Positions 17,497-26,043 of a stretch of DNA of 64,000 nt are shown piece after piece. The notes beneath the pieces are model-generated. The model had not been told where the DNA came from. It saw only the letters and a list, made by a program, of their open reading frames with translations, and did not search any database. Origin of the DNA: Flavihumibacter petaseus NBRC 106054 (GTDB taxonomy: Bacteria > Bacteroidota > Bacteroidia > Chitinophagales > Chitinophagaceae). The number at the start of each line of letters is the position of its first letter. Positions within the stretch are counted from its first letter, which is position 1. Both the position numbers and the translations under genes were made by a program. Location: NCBI RefSeq assembly GCF_000974785.1, contig NZ_BBWV01000004.1, positions 434,001 through 498,000 of the forward strand, in the 5' to 3' direction.

Positions 17497-19533
17497 ATGA
17501 TGCGAGGCACACTGACCATATCAGCATTGACCAACACTGTTTGGCTTCTTTTCTGGATCACCAGCGGACAAACTGTTGCTGCGCAGGATCGTTTGATTGA
17601 CACTGCCCGTAAAATCAAAGCGCTCGACAGCGTGATCTATACGGCAAGGGCTACAATGTCCCCCTATCAGGCTGCAGCTCCCCGCCAGGTATTATCAAGG
17701 GAGCTTCTGAATACCGTTAGACCAGTTTCTGTTGGCGATGCTTCCCGTTTTTTTGCAGGCGTCCTCGTAAAAGACTATGGGGGACAGGGCGGCCTGAAGA
17801 CCATCTCCGTCAGAAGCCTTGGCGCCAGCCACACAGCCATGCTGTACGACGGCCTTCCGGTAACGGACATGCAAAACGGCCAGATCGATCTCAGCAAATA
17901 TTCGACTGCCTTCGTACAAAAAATCCAACTCTCCCAGGCATACCAGGCAACATTTCTGCAACCTGCCCGAACTTATGCTTCTGCCGCCGTACTTTCCGTG
18001 GAATCCATTTTCTTCCGGATCGACTCCCTGCGAAAGTTCCGGTGGACGGCGGGGATTGACGGCGGTTCATTCGGTTACTGGAAACCACAGGCCTCCTTTT
18101 CCTTTCCGATCGGGAAATCCACTGTAGCAGGCGTTACTGCTGAATATCACCGTTCAGCCGGAGACTATCCCTATACAGTCGAAAATGGCTCACAAAGTAA
18201 ATCGCTGCGGCGGGAAAATGCAGACCTGGAAAGTTTTCAGGCGGCTTTTCAGCTGATGCACTACTGGAAAAAAGGCGCCACACTCAATACAAGGGCAGCC
18301 TGGTACGGATCCGAGCGCGGCCTCCCCGGTGCAATTGTCTTCTTCAATGAAACCGCCAATCAGCGTTTGTGGGACAAGCAATTTAATATCCAGAGCCAAT
18401 ACATTAATCCCCTGTCAGAACGATGGCAGCTGCAGGCGGCGGTGAAATACCAGTACCAATACAACCGTTATGTGGATCCCGATTTTCTGAATGCAGCCGG
18501 TTACCTGGAAAACATCTACCGGCAGCAGGAAGCTGATGCAAATGCAGCCCTCTCCTTCAAGGCCACCAGGACCATTACCCTTGGATTCAGTACAGATGCA
18601 GCATTCACCACGCTGGATGCCAACCTGCCGCAGTTCTCTTACCCTGAAAGATTCTCTCTCTGGAATGCGCTGACTGGCGCCTGGGAGAAAAACGGGTTCA
18701 CCGCCAGCGCTATTCTGCTACACAGTTATTTTCATGACAACACCAGTGCCGGCGAGGCAACCCCTGATCACCAGGTATTAACACCCACCTTTGCCGTCAG
18801 CTGGTACCCCGGCAACCAGCGCATCTTTCTACTCCGCTCTTTCTACAAGAACTCCTTCCGCATGCCTTCCTTCAATGAGCTGTACTATACACTTTTCGGG
18901 AGTCGCAGCCTGAAGCCGGAAAAAGCAAAACAGTTCAACTTCGGTGTTGCGCTGAATCCTGGTTCGTCGAACAAAAAGATCTACACCGGAATCAGCCTGG
19001 ATGGTTACTACAACAAGGTAACCGACAAAATCATTGCCGTTCCGAACAGAAACCTGTTCGTCTGGTCTATGATGAACGTGGGTGTTGCAGCTATCTATGG
19101 CATGGATGTCAATATCGAAGCAGGCGGACAAATCAACAAAGGCTGGTCCTGGAAAGGAAGGATCGCCTATACCCTTCAAAAGGCCACAGATGTTTCCGAT
19201 CCCGATGCTTCGTCGTACAAGGAAGACCTGCCTTATTCGCCCAGGCACAGTGGCAGCGTTCTGGCACAACTCGCGTGGAATCAATGGACATTGAGCTGGA
19301 CGGCACTGTTCAGCAGTAATCGTTATGCCCTGGGCGACAATGATCCCGCCAATCTTGTGGATGGCTGGATCACACATGACGCAGCAATCTATAAACCTTT
19401 CCGCATCGGTGCAGTTCAATGCAGGGCAGGTTTCCAGGCCAATAACCTTTTCGACGAACAGTACGCTGTGATCAGGTACTATCCCATGCCCGGAAGAAAT
19501 TTTGGTTTTTCACTTCAATTCGAAAATCTATAA
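17497..19533 (+). CDS. btuB: Vitamin B12 TonB-dependent receptor
   Basis: About 678 residues. A signal peptide (LLFWITSGQTVAAQ) precedes a plug with RQVLSRELLNTVRPVSVGDA, KDYGGQGGLKTISVRSLGASHTA, MLYDGLPVTDMQNGQIDL and the barrel that follows (SRSLKPEKAKQFNFGV region, terminal FGFSLQFENL). The plug layout fits BtuB-type transporters, and the riboswitch directly upstream makes corrinoid transport the likely role. I prefer the ATG at 17497 (ATG ATG) over 17467 because the riboswitch regulatory hairpin occupies about 17472-17492. The longer start would place that hairpin inside the coding sequence and put ten polar residues before the signal peptide. The BtuG-like gene starts 11 bp after the stop. 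Confidence 0.9.
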   Translation: MMRGTLTISALTNTVWLLFWITSGQTVAAQDRLIDTARKIKALDSVIYTARATMSPYQAAAPRQVLSRELLNTVRPVSVGDASRFFAGVLVKDYGGQGGLKTISVRSLGASHTAMLYDGLPVTDMQNGQIDLSKYSTAFVQKIQLSQAYQATFLQPARTYASAAVLSVESIFFRIDSLRKFRWTAGIDGGSFGYWKPQASFSFPIGKSTVAGVTAEYHRSAGDYPYTVENGSQSKSLRRENADLESFQAAFQLMHYWKKGATLNTRAAWYGSERGLPGAIVFFNETANQRLWDKQFNIQSQYINPLSERWQLQAAVKYQYQYNRYVDPDFLNAAGYLENIYRQQEADANAALSFKATRTITLGFSTDAAFTTLDANLPQFSYPERFSLWNALTGAWEKNGFTASAILLHSYFHDNTSAGEATPDHQVLTPTFAVSWYPGNQRIFLLRSFYKNSFRMPSFNELYYTLFGSRSLKPEKAKQFNFGVALNPGSSNKKIYTGISLDGYYNKVTDKIIAVPNRNLFVWSMMNVGVAAIYGMDVNIEAGGQINKGWSWKGRIAYTLQKATDVSDPDASSYKEDLPYSPRHSGSVLAQLAWNQWTLSWTALFSSNRYALGDNDPANLVDGWITHDAAIYKPFRIGAVQCRAGFQANNLFDEQYAVIRYYPMPGRNFGFSLQFENL

Positions 19534-19544
19534 ACAGCTATAAT

Positions 19545-20618
19545 ATGAATCGTTTAAGTTGGTGTATCGGAGTATTTGCGGGTATCGCAGCCCTCGCTTC
19601 CTGTAGTAAAGATGACAACCCGCCTGCGCCTCCCGTTCCCGTTGCCGCGGGGGTCTATGTACTCAGTGAGGGAGTCTGGAACCAGAACAACACGATGTTA
19701 ACGTACTATGACTTTTCCACGCAAACTGCAGCCACAGACTATTACCGTACCGTTAACAATAGCGGTCTGGGCGATACAGGTAATGATATGTTGATCTACG
19801 GCAGTAAATTGTATATCGTGATGAATGTGTCGAGTTATATCGAAGTGGCAGACGCAGCCACAGCAACCTCTCTGAAAAAAGTAGAGATGAAAGATGGCGG
19901 AACAGCCCGGTCGCCAAGGTATGCAGTGCCCTATAAAAACAAAATTCTGATCAGTTGTTTTGATGGAACCGTGGCCGTTATGGACACAGCGAGTCTTACC
20001 CTGGAAAAATTCATTCCGGTTGGCGCCAACCCGGAGCAATTATTGGTGGACGGCGACAAATTATACGTGGCAAATTCAGGATCATTGAATTTTGTTGAGC
20101 CCGATTCAACCATTTCGATAATCGACCTTACCACGATGACGCAAACCAAAAAACTGGTGGTAGGCACAGCTCCTGCCAAACTGGCGATTGGTAAAGGGAA
20201 ACTCTTTGCCTTGTGCCTGGGCATCTATGGTACTGTGCCAATCAAACTGGTCAGCGTGGACCTGGCAACGCAAACCCTTTCCGATGATCTCGAGATTAAT
20301 GCCGGCGTAGTTCGTTTCTTTGACAACAAACTGCTGTTGACCAGTGGATATGGTGGCGCACCAAAGATCACTGTTCTGAACCCGGACGACCTGACGACTA
20401 TCAGTGACAATTTCATCACCGACGGCACTGCAGTTACCACCCCCTATGGCCTCAGCATTAACAGTGAAGCCAACGAGGTTTTCGTTACGGATGCAAAAGA
20501 TTACACAAGTGGCGGAGCGGTATTCTGCTTTGATAAGGACGGTAAGAAAAAATACTCCTTCTCTGTAAGTCCGGCGATCAGCCCTAACACTGTTGTACCC
20601 GTTAAAAAATTGCAGTAA
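19545..20618 (+). CDS. btuG: BtuG-like surface lipoprotein, YncE/DUF5074 beta-propeller
   Basis: A 357-residue lipoprotein with the lipobox ALASC at Cys20 followed by SKDDNPPAPP, where acidic residues after Cys favour surface export in Bacteroidota. The rest is a seven-bladed YncE-like propeller with repeating strands: GVYVLSEGVW, NDMLIYGSKLYIVMN, YKNKILISCFDGTVAVMDTAS, LLVDGDKLYVANSG, IIDLTTMTQTKKLVVG, LAIGKGKLFALC and YGLSINSEANEVFVTDA. In Bacteroides, BtuG is such a propeller, binds B12 with very high affinity and sits on BtuB. Family, position 11 bp after btuB and riboswitch control together support that role here. No cobalamin contact residues can be verified by eye. Confidence 0.8.
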   Translation: MNRLSWCIGVFAGIAALASCSKDDNPPAPPVPVAAGVYVLSEGVWNQNNTMLTYYDFSTQTAATDYYRTVNNSGLGDTGNDMLIYGSKLYIVMNVSSYIEVADAATATSLKKVEMKDGGTARSPRYAVPYKNKILISCFDGTVAVMDTASLTLEKFIPVGANPEQLLVDGDKLYVANSGSLNFVEPDSTISIIDLTTMTQTKKLVVGTAPAKLAIGKGKLFALCLGIYGTVPIKLVSVDLATQTLSDDLEINAGVVRFFDNKLLLTSGYGGAPKITVLNPDDLTTISDNFITDGTAVTTPYGLSINSEANEVFVTDAKDYTSGGAVFCFDKDGKKKYSFSVSPAISPNTVVPVKKLQ

Positions 20619-21226
20619 TGACAAAAGCAGCTGAAAACAGATTCCTGTACCTCCTTTGTTTCATGGCTGCCGTTGCGCTGCTGAGGATCACCAATGCAGC
20701 AGCACTGACGCCCTGGAGCAACTTCACTCCCATCGGCGCAATGGCGCTTTTCGGCGGTGCCAGGGCAACAGGGTGGAAATCCTTTGCCTTCCCGATCACA
20801 ACGCTGCTGGCAAGTGATATCGTGATCAACACCGTGGTGTATGAAGGCCGGTACGGATTGTTTTACAGTGGCTTTTACTGGATTTATATCGCTGTTGCGA
20901 CCATCGTGCTGATTGGCAGGTGGTTGCTGCCCACAATAGCAGCCGGCAGGTTATTGCTGGCTGCTATTGTTTCCGGGCTGGCTTTCTGGTTACTCGTAGA
21001 TTTCGGCGTTTGGTTATCAGGTGAGGGCATTGATATCAGTACCAACCAACCGCTTACCCGTAACATCAGCGGCCTGCTGAAATGCTATGCACAGGGCTGG
21101 CCCTATATCCGCAATTTCATGCTCTCCACCCTGCTCTATAGCGGCATACTTTTCGGCATTGATGCCATATTACACAAATACATCATCAGACAAAATAACA
21201 TTGCTGATGGCGCTTACGCAGATTGA
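20618..21226 (+). CDS. DUF6580-type integral membrane protein in the B12 operon
   Basis: A 202-residue protein with five or six hydrophobic spans. Its signature is WSNFTPIGAMALFGGAR at about residues 33-49, followed by FAFPITTLLASDIVI and a C-terminal LKCYAQGWPYIRNFMLSTLLYSGILFG. This matches the DUF6580 putative transport family, which resembles the substrate-binding (S) components of ECF transporters in size and topology. Its ATG overlaps the btuG stop (TAATG), so the two are translationally coupled. Context suggests transport of a corrinoid or its lower-ligand precursor across the inner membrane, since cobT follows. That function is inference; no BtuCDF ABC genes are in the window. Confidence 0.72.
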   Translation: MTKAAENRFLYLLCFMAAVALLRITNAAALTPWSNFTPIGAMALFGGARATGWKSFAFPITTLLASDIVINTVVYEGRYGLFYSGFYWIYIAVATIVLIGRWLLPTIAAGRLLLAAIVSGLAFWLLVDFGVWLSGEGIDISTNQPLTRNISGLLKCYAQGWPYIRNFMLSTLLYSGILFGIDAILHKYIIRQNNIADGAYAD

Positions 21227-21298
21227 ATAACCCGTTGATTCGCAGCGATCACTGGCATTTGTGTGTGTTGGCTGGTTTCCTGACCTTTGCGTCGGATT

Positions 21299-22315
21299 AT
21301 GAAAACGATCATCGACGATAAAACCAAACCGGTCGGCTCACTGGGCCTGCTGGAAGATATAGCCCTCCAGATCGGAAAGATCCAGCTGTCCGATGCACCA
21401 GAGATCAGGAAACCGCATATCATTGTTTTTGCAGGAGATCATGGCATCGCCGCAACTGGCAAGGTGAATCCCTACCCCCAGGAAATCACAGCGTTAATGG
21501 TGGAGAATTTCCTGCGTGGTGGCGCAGCCATCAACGTTTTCTGCAGACAAAATAATATTGGTCTTACAATAGCAGACAGCGGCGTAAATGCTGACCTGAG
21601 TGCCTGGAACAATCACCCCCAGTTTATTGCAGCGAAAACAGGTTGGGGTACGAACAACTATGAGGATGGGCCAGCCATGTCTTTCCAGGAAACTGAACAG
21701 GCTATTGCGGCGGGCAGGGCAATTATTGACAACATTGCGTCAACAGGCTGCAATACGATCGGTTTCGGAGAGATGGGTATTGGCAACTCTTCCTCCGCTT
21801 CCCTGCTCATGGCCGCCATGTTGCACCTGCCACTGGAAAAAACGGTAGGACGCGGCACCGGTGCCAGCGATGAGCAGCTTCGCGTAAAGCTGGATACGCT
21901 GAAACAGGTGATGAAGAAACACCAGGGTGTGGTCACTTTACAATCTCCGCTTAAAACACTCCAGTATTTCGGAGGATATGAAATCGCCATGATGACAGGT
22001 GCCTACCTGGCCGCAGCAAAAAAAAGAATGGTCATCGTGGTCGACGGTTTTATTGCCACGGCGGCATTACTGGTTGCCAGGGAAATTGACCCGGAGGTAA
22101 CTGATTGCTGTATTTACGCACATTGTTCTGGCGAACAGGGTCACCACCGCATGTTGCATCATCTTGGTGCCCGGCCATTGTTGAACCTGGGCTTACGCCT
22201 CGGCGAAGGAACCGGTTCTGCACTGGCCATGCCGCTGATCGAAAGCGCAGTCCGTTTTGTAAAAGAGATGGCTACTTTAAGTTCACTGGTTGCTAAAACA
22301 GGTATTCCAACATGA
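21299..22315 (+). CDS. cobT: Nicotinate-nucleotide:dimethylbenzimidazole phosphoribosyltransferase
   Basis: A 338-residue CobT. Diagnostic blocks are KPVGSLGLLEDIALQIG near the N-terminus, FAGDHGIAATGKVNPYPQEIT, the GGAAINVFCRQ substrate pocket, GFGEMGIGNSSSASLLMA near residue 155, VGRGTGASDEQL, YFGGYEIAMMTGA, VDGFIATAALLVA, and the catalytic-Glu segment LGLRLGEGTGSALAM near residue 300. CobT activates the lower ligand by making alpha-ribazole phosphate. No cobU, cobS or cobC is nearby, so this locus looks like lower-ligand assembly or remodelling of salvaged corrinoids rather than de novo synthesis. The frame can also begin at a TTG (21287); the ATG at 21299 is preferred. An in-frame stop at 21281 excludes a longer N-terminus. 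Confidence 0.93.
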   Translation: MKTIIDDKTKPVGSLGLLEDIALQIGKIQLSDAPEIRKPHIIVFAGDHGIAATGKVNPYPQEITALMVENFLRGGAAINVFCRQNNIGLTIADSGVNADLSAWNNHPQFIAAKTGWGTNNYEDGPAMSFQETEQAIAAGRAIIDNIASTGCNTIGFGEMGIGNSSSASLLMAAMLHLPLEKTVGRGTGASDEQLRVKLDTLKQVMKKHQGVVTLQSPLKTLQYFGGYEIAMMTGAYLAAAKKRMVIVVDGFIATAALLVAREIDPEVTDCCIYAHCSGEQGHHRMLHHLGARPLLNLGLRLGEGTGSALAMPLIESAVRFVKEMATLSSLVAKTGIPT

Positions 22316-22650
22316 ATGCGGGCCTGTTAACTGGTAAAACTCCTGAAGCCGTAAAACTGGTGGAACAGTTTATCAGCGCATTTCAGCAGCTGGCCCCAGT
22401 AAAAGCCCACCCAACAAAGTCGATGATCGGCCTGGGTATCGACAAAAACGTGATCTACATTACTTATGCCGGCCGAAATTTCATTGATGTTGTATTCCCC
22501 TTCAATGAAAAATTTCCCGAAACACTTTGTTTCCATAAAATCGCCCAGGTGCCGGGAACAACCCAATACAACCATTACTTCAGGATGTACCATGCAGACG
22601 ACATCAATGAAGAAGTAAAATCATATATGCTTAAAGCACTGCAGGGATGA
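22312..22650 (+). CDS. DUF5655-like small protein
   Basis: A 112-residue soluble protein. It starts with a helix (TPEAVKLVEQFISAFQQLAPV) followed by AHPTKSMIGLG, a beta-rich middle (NVIYITYAGRNFIDVVFPF) and a C-terminal YNHYFRMYHADDINEEVKSYMLKAL. This order matches the DUF5655 domain, often found alone or beside nucleases and of unknown function. It overlaps the cobT stop (ATGA at 22312-22315) and its own stop overlaps the next ATG (22647-22650), so it is translationally coupled on both sides. No catalytic motif is obvious. I see nothing that ties it to cobalamin except the operon. Confidence 0.6.
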   Translation: MNAGLLTGKTPEAVKLVEQFISAFQQLAPVKAHPTKSMIGLGIDKNVIYITYAGRNFIDVVFPFNEKFPETLCFHKIAQVPGTTQYNHYFRMYHADDINEEVKSYMLKALQG

Positions 22651-23558
22651 GCAGTGCCCTGATCCCCGTCACCCCGCCGTTCAGTTTCGATGAATGCCGG
22701 TGGTGGCTGGATAGAAATTATGACGATTGTCTGCATGCTGCAACGACATCGGGAATCGTAAAAGCTTTGCCTTATGCCGGTAGGCAGGTATTGTTCCACC
22801 TGTCTTCCCCTTCAACTGACCAACCACCGGCCATTCAGCTGAAGATACTTGCAGGGCCGTCAGACCCGGATGCCGTTAACTATTGTGTTTCGTTTCTGAA
22901 AGAGTGGTGGGATCTTGAATCAGACCTGACGCCGTTTTATACGCAACTGAAAGCCCACCCACAACTGAGCTATCTTGGCGAGAAATTCACCGGCCTCAGG
23001 CTCATCGGCATTCCCAACCTGTTCGAATCGCTGTGCTGGAGCATCATCGGCCAGCAGATCAACCTGAAATTCGCCTACCAGATGAAACGCAGGCTGGTGG
23101 AAGCAACAGGTGAATTCGTTGAATTCAACAGCAATCGTTACTGGATTTTTCCAACACCGGAAAGTGTGCTTCAGCTCGATCCGCAGCAACTGCGTGATAT
23201 GCAGTTCTCACGGCAGAAGATCGCGTATATCCATGCGGTTGCAGAAGCATTTGTCAACAACAGGATCAGTAAGGAACAGTTGCTTCAGCTCCCGGATGAC
23301 ACCTCCAGGCTCGAAGCACTCCTCGCCTTGAAAGGCATCGGAATATGGACTGCCAACTATGTGCTGATGAAAACATTTCATACACGTTCTGCCATCACCT
23401 GGGGAGACGCCGGACTACTGAATGCGCTGATCAGTCATCAACTCATTGCTGATAAACGATCAACAGCAGCCATTGAATCACTGTTCGGAAAATTCAGGGG
23501 ATGGGAAAGTTACCTGACCCTATACCTCTGGAGAAGCCTGTCTCAGCCTACCGGGTGA
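22647..23558 (+). CDS. AlkA-like DNA-3-methyladenine glycosylase (HhH-GPD)
   Basis: A 303-residue member of the helix-hairpin-helix GPD glycosylase superfamily with an AlkA-type N-terminal beta domain (FSFDECRWWLDRNYDD). The catalytic part holds FESLCWSIIGQQINLKFAYQMKRRLVE, a hairpin LLALKGIGIWTANYVLMK near residue 225, and ITWGDAGLLNAL with the catalytic Asp about 20 residues later. It would remove alkylated purines from DNA. It has no iron-sulfur cysteine loop, unlike Nth/MutY. The gene begins by overlapping the DUF5655-like stop and its end overlaps the convergent MscS gene by 11 bp. Linkage to the B12 operon may be incidental. Confidence 0.85.
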   Translation: MSSALIPVTPPFSFDECRWWLDRNYDDCLHAATTSGIVKALPYAGRQVLFHLSSPSTDQPPAIQLKILAGPSDPDAVNYCVSFLKEWWDLESDLTPFYTQLKAHPQLSYLGEKFTGLRLIGIPNLFESLCWSIIGQQINLKFAYQMKRRLVEATGEFVEFNSNRYWIFPTPESVLQLDPQQLRDMQFSRQKIAYIHAVAEAFVNNRISKEQLLQLPDDTSRLEALLALKGIGIWTANYVLMKTFHTRSAITWGDAGLLNALISHQLIADKRSTAAIESLFGKFRGWESYLTLYLWRSLSQPTG

Positions 23559-25992
23559 TCTCTGCATCCGGCAGCATCGCGTGTAATTTTTCCACCACTT
23601 CGCTTGCGGCCTCATCTGCCCGGAAAACATTATCACACCAGAAACTCAGCTTCAACTCCAGCGAATCCCTGCCCAGTGCCTTAAACAAAATCTGTGGCTG
23701 GGTACCTTCTGCATGGTACTCCGATCCGAGAATAGTTTCGGTAATCGTCCGGGTAGTCTGCTCAATATTCACCTCTCCTTTCATTTTGACGGAAATGGCG
23801 ATCCGCTGCTGACTGTTGCTGAGGGTCCAGTTGGTGATCTGCTGGGAAAGGATATCACCATTGGGAATGATCACTTCCGCGCCGTCGGAAGTAAGCAGCG
23901 TACTGGAACGGAGACCGATCTCACGAACCTTTCCGGCTTTACTGCCAATCTCGATCGAATCGCCGATCTGCAGCGGCCGGTCGAAGATCAGGATGATGCC
24001 GGAAACAAAATTGCTCACGATATTTTGCAAACCCAGGCCAATGCCGACACCAAGTGCACCCAGCACGATCGTGATCTTGTCCACCGGCAGGCCGGAAGCT
24101 GCAACCGCAAGCAGGTATCCGATACACAGCACAATCAATCTCGCAATCAGCATCCTGGATCGCTGCCGTTTATTCTGCACTTCTTCATCGCCGGTATCAC
24201 CGAAGAAATAACCGACATATTTCTGTAATAGATGCGCGATCCAGATGATGCCGAAGAACAACAACACGCCACCGATCGTAAAAGCAGCATTGCCAATCTG
24301 CCGGGTCGTCCTCATCACATTGGTAAACCCTTCGCTGATCGCAGTGAACAGGTTGAGGTTGGTGAAGAACACAATCAACCAAAGGATCACCACAAGCAAT
24401 AGCAATGGATTTTTGAATCCGTCCAGCACAGCCTGCGGTGAATATTTTGTTTTGATGCCCTGGCGCGCACGGCTGCCTTCAATCTGCAACAGGATAGACT
24501 CTATGCAGATCTTGCCGAATATTGCGAGCCCCACCGCCTGTGTAAAGGAAAAAATCGCCGCATTCCCCAGGATCTGTGCGAGCGACAATCTCCCGGTAAC
24601 ATTACAGAGAATGGCCAGCGCATTCATCACGTTATGCAACAGGATCACAAACCGAAGAAATCCCGAGAAAGGCAACTGCTTCTGCATTTGGCGGAGGAAC
24701 AGGTAACCAAAAGTGATGGACAGCACATTCAGGCAGATCAGCCAGAACCGCTGCACAATACCCGGCAACACAGTATGATGGGTAAATGAAAATGCAATGA
24801 AAAGAAATACGATTACCAGCCAATAGTAGAACAGCCTTCGCGGGTGTTGCTTCCAGGCCAGGTAGGTGAGCGCCAGGATCAGGAAAAATTCCATCGATTC
24901 AATATACACCGCCGGTGCGTGGAGATCGAATAAGGGCGCCAGCACAAATGTCACCACCAGCGAACTGGCAATATAGTACGGATACAGGTACCTGACAGAA
25001 AGGTCTTCCAGGATATCCATTCGTCCCGCTTTTTTCAGGCTTCTCAGGTTTCGGAAAGTCCAGATCAGGAAAATCAGGCCGATGAGCAATAGCAGCAGCC
25101 GGCTGTTCAGGGCATTTTTAAAATAATAGCGGGTTGCCTTTCTTTCACCATCATAGATCGTGCGGTAAGCAGCACGCATGTTTTTAAGTTCCTTGTTGGA
25201 ACGGAAATTCCAGATATAGTTGCGCTCGGGTGTGAATATGCGGGAAAGTGAATTATTGAGGAGGTCATCCACCTTGTGAATCAGGGAAGCAATCACAATA
25301 GCGTTTTTGGAATTGTGGGTTTGCAACAGGTTAATGGTCGCAAGACTTTCCTTAAGCTGTTTTGTACCAGCCCGCCAGGTCGTGCGCATTTCCTTCAGCT
25401 GGGGGGAAAACGATTTTCTTATGACGGTGTCACGGTACAACTCCCTGAGCACGGTGTCTTCTATCATCACACGCATGCTGCTGCGCAGCCTGCCAAGATC
25501 CACATCGGCACTATCCAGCCGCACTTTCTGTTCATCGGTTTTTTCCCGCATGTCATATAGCAGCGTCCTGTACAACTCCAGGTTACGAAGATTCAGAAAA
25601 GAACCGTTATTGGAGATATTGTCTTTCAGAATGGAGAGAGAGGAATCGGCATCTGCCAGGCGGACCTCGATCCGCGAGATATCGTCACCCAGTACACTTT
25701 CTTCCTGGATCATGGTGAGCGTCGCAAATGCCCTTTCTATAGCAGCCTGGTAATCACTGGTGCCGAGCTTCGCAGAATCTGCAAATAATGACGCAAACCC
25801 ACGTCCTCTTCTTGCAGTATCAGATCCCCTTCCGGTAGTATCCCGGAAGCGACCGGTAGAATCGCGTGCCTGAAAGGTACTGTCGGAAAAAAACCTCCGG
25901 CCCGTTCGCCTTCCGGCAGAATCCTGTGCACGCAGATCAAAATGATGTAAACATAAAACTGTCAGGATAATAGAAAGGATACCATATTTCAT
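23548..25992 (-). CDS. Large mechanosensitive channel of the MscS/MscK family
   Basis: An 814-residue protein with a signal peptide (MKYGILSIILTVLCLHHFDLRAQ) and a periplasmic region of about 270 residues with Arg/Asp/Ser-rich repeats and helices. A long multi-span region follows, and the MscS pore and vestibule occupy the last 250 residues. The pore-lining helix reads VLGALGVGIGLGLQNIVSNFVSGIILI, then FDRPLQIGDSIEIG, GKVREIGLRSSTLLTSDGAEVIIPNGDILSQQITNWT, the beta-domain core, and an AITR tail. It releases solutes upon hypo-osmotic shock. The length matches MscK-like channels rather than the 280-residue MscS. It converges with the glycosylase gene. Confidence 0.9.
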   Translation of the reverse strand: MKYGILSIILTVLCLHHFDLRAQDSAGRRTGRRFFSDSTFQARDSTGRFRDTTGRGSDTARRGRGFASLFADSAKLGTSDYQAAIERAFATLTMIQEESVLGDDISRIEVRLADADSSLSILKDNISNNGSFLNLRNLELYRTLLYDMREKTDEQKVRLDSADVDLGRLRSSMRVMIEDTVLRELYRDTVIRKSFSPQLKEMRTTWRAGTKQLKESLATINLLQTHNSKNAIVIASLIHKVDDLLNNSLSRIFTPERNYIWNFRSNKELKNMRAAYRTIYDGERKATRYYFKNALNSRLLLLLIGLIFLIWTFRNLRSLKKAGRMDILEDLSVRYLYPYYIASSLVVTFVLAPLFDLHAPAVYIESMEFFLILALTYLAWKQHPRRLFYYWLVIVFLFIAFSFTHHTVLPGIVQRFWLICLNVLSITFGYLFLRQMQKQLPFSGFLRFVILLHNVMNALAILCNVTGRLSLAQILGNAAIFSFTQAVGLAIFGKICIESILLQIEGSRARQGIKTKYSPQAVLDGFKNPLLLLVVILWLIVFFTNLNLFTAISEGFTNVMRTTRQIGNAAFTIGGVLLFFGIIWIAHLLQKYVGYFFGDTGDEEVQNKRQRSRMLIARLIVLCIGYLLAVAASGLPVDKITIVLGALGVGIGLGLQNIVSNFVSGIILIFDRPLQIGDSIEIGSKAGKVREIGLRSSTLLTSDGAEVIIPNGDILSQQITNWTLSNSQQRIAISVKMKGEVNIEQTTRTITETILGSEYHAEGTQPQILFKALGRDSLELKLSFWCDNVFRADEAASEVVEKLHAMLPDAEITR

Positions 25993-26043
25993 ACCGGATA
26001 CTGGTTGATTCAGCAGGGAAATTAAATATTTCCTGTCATTCGG

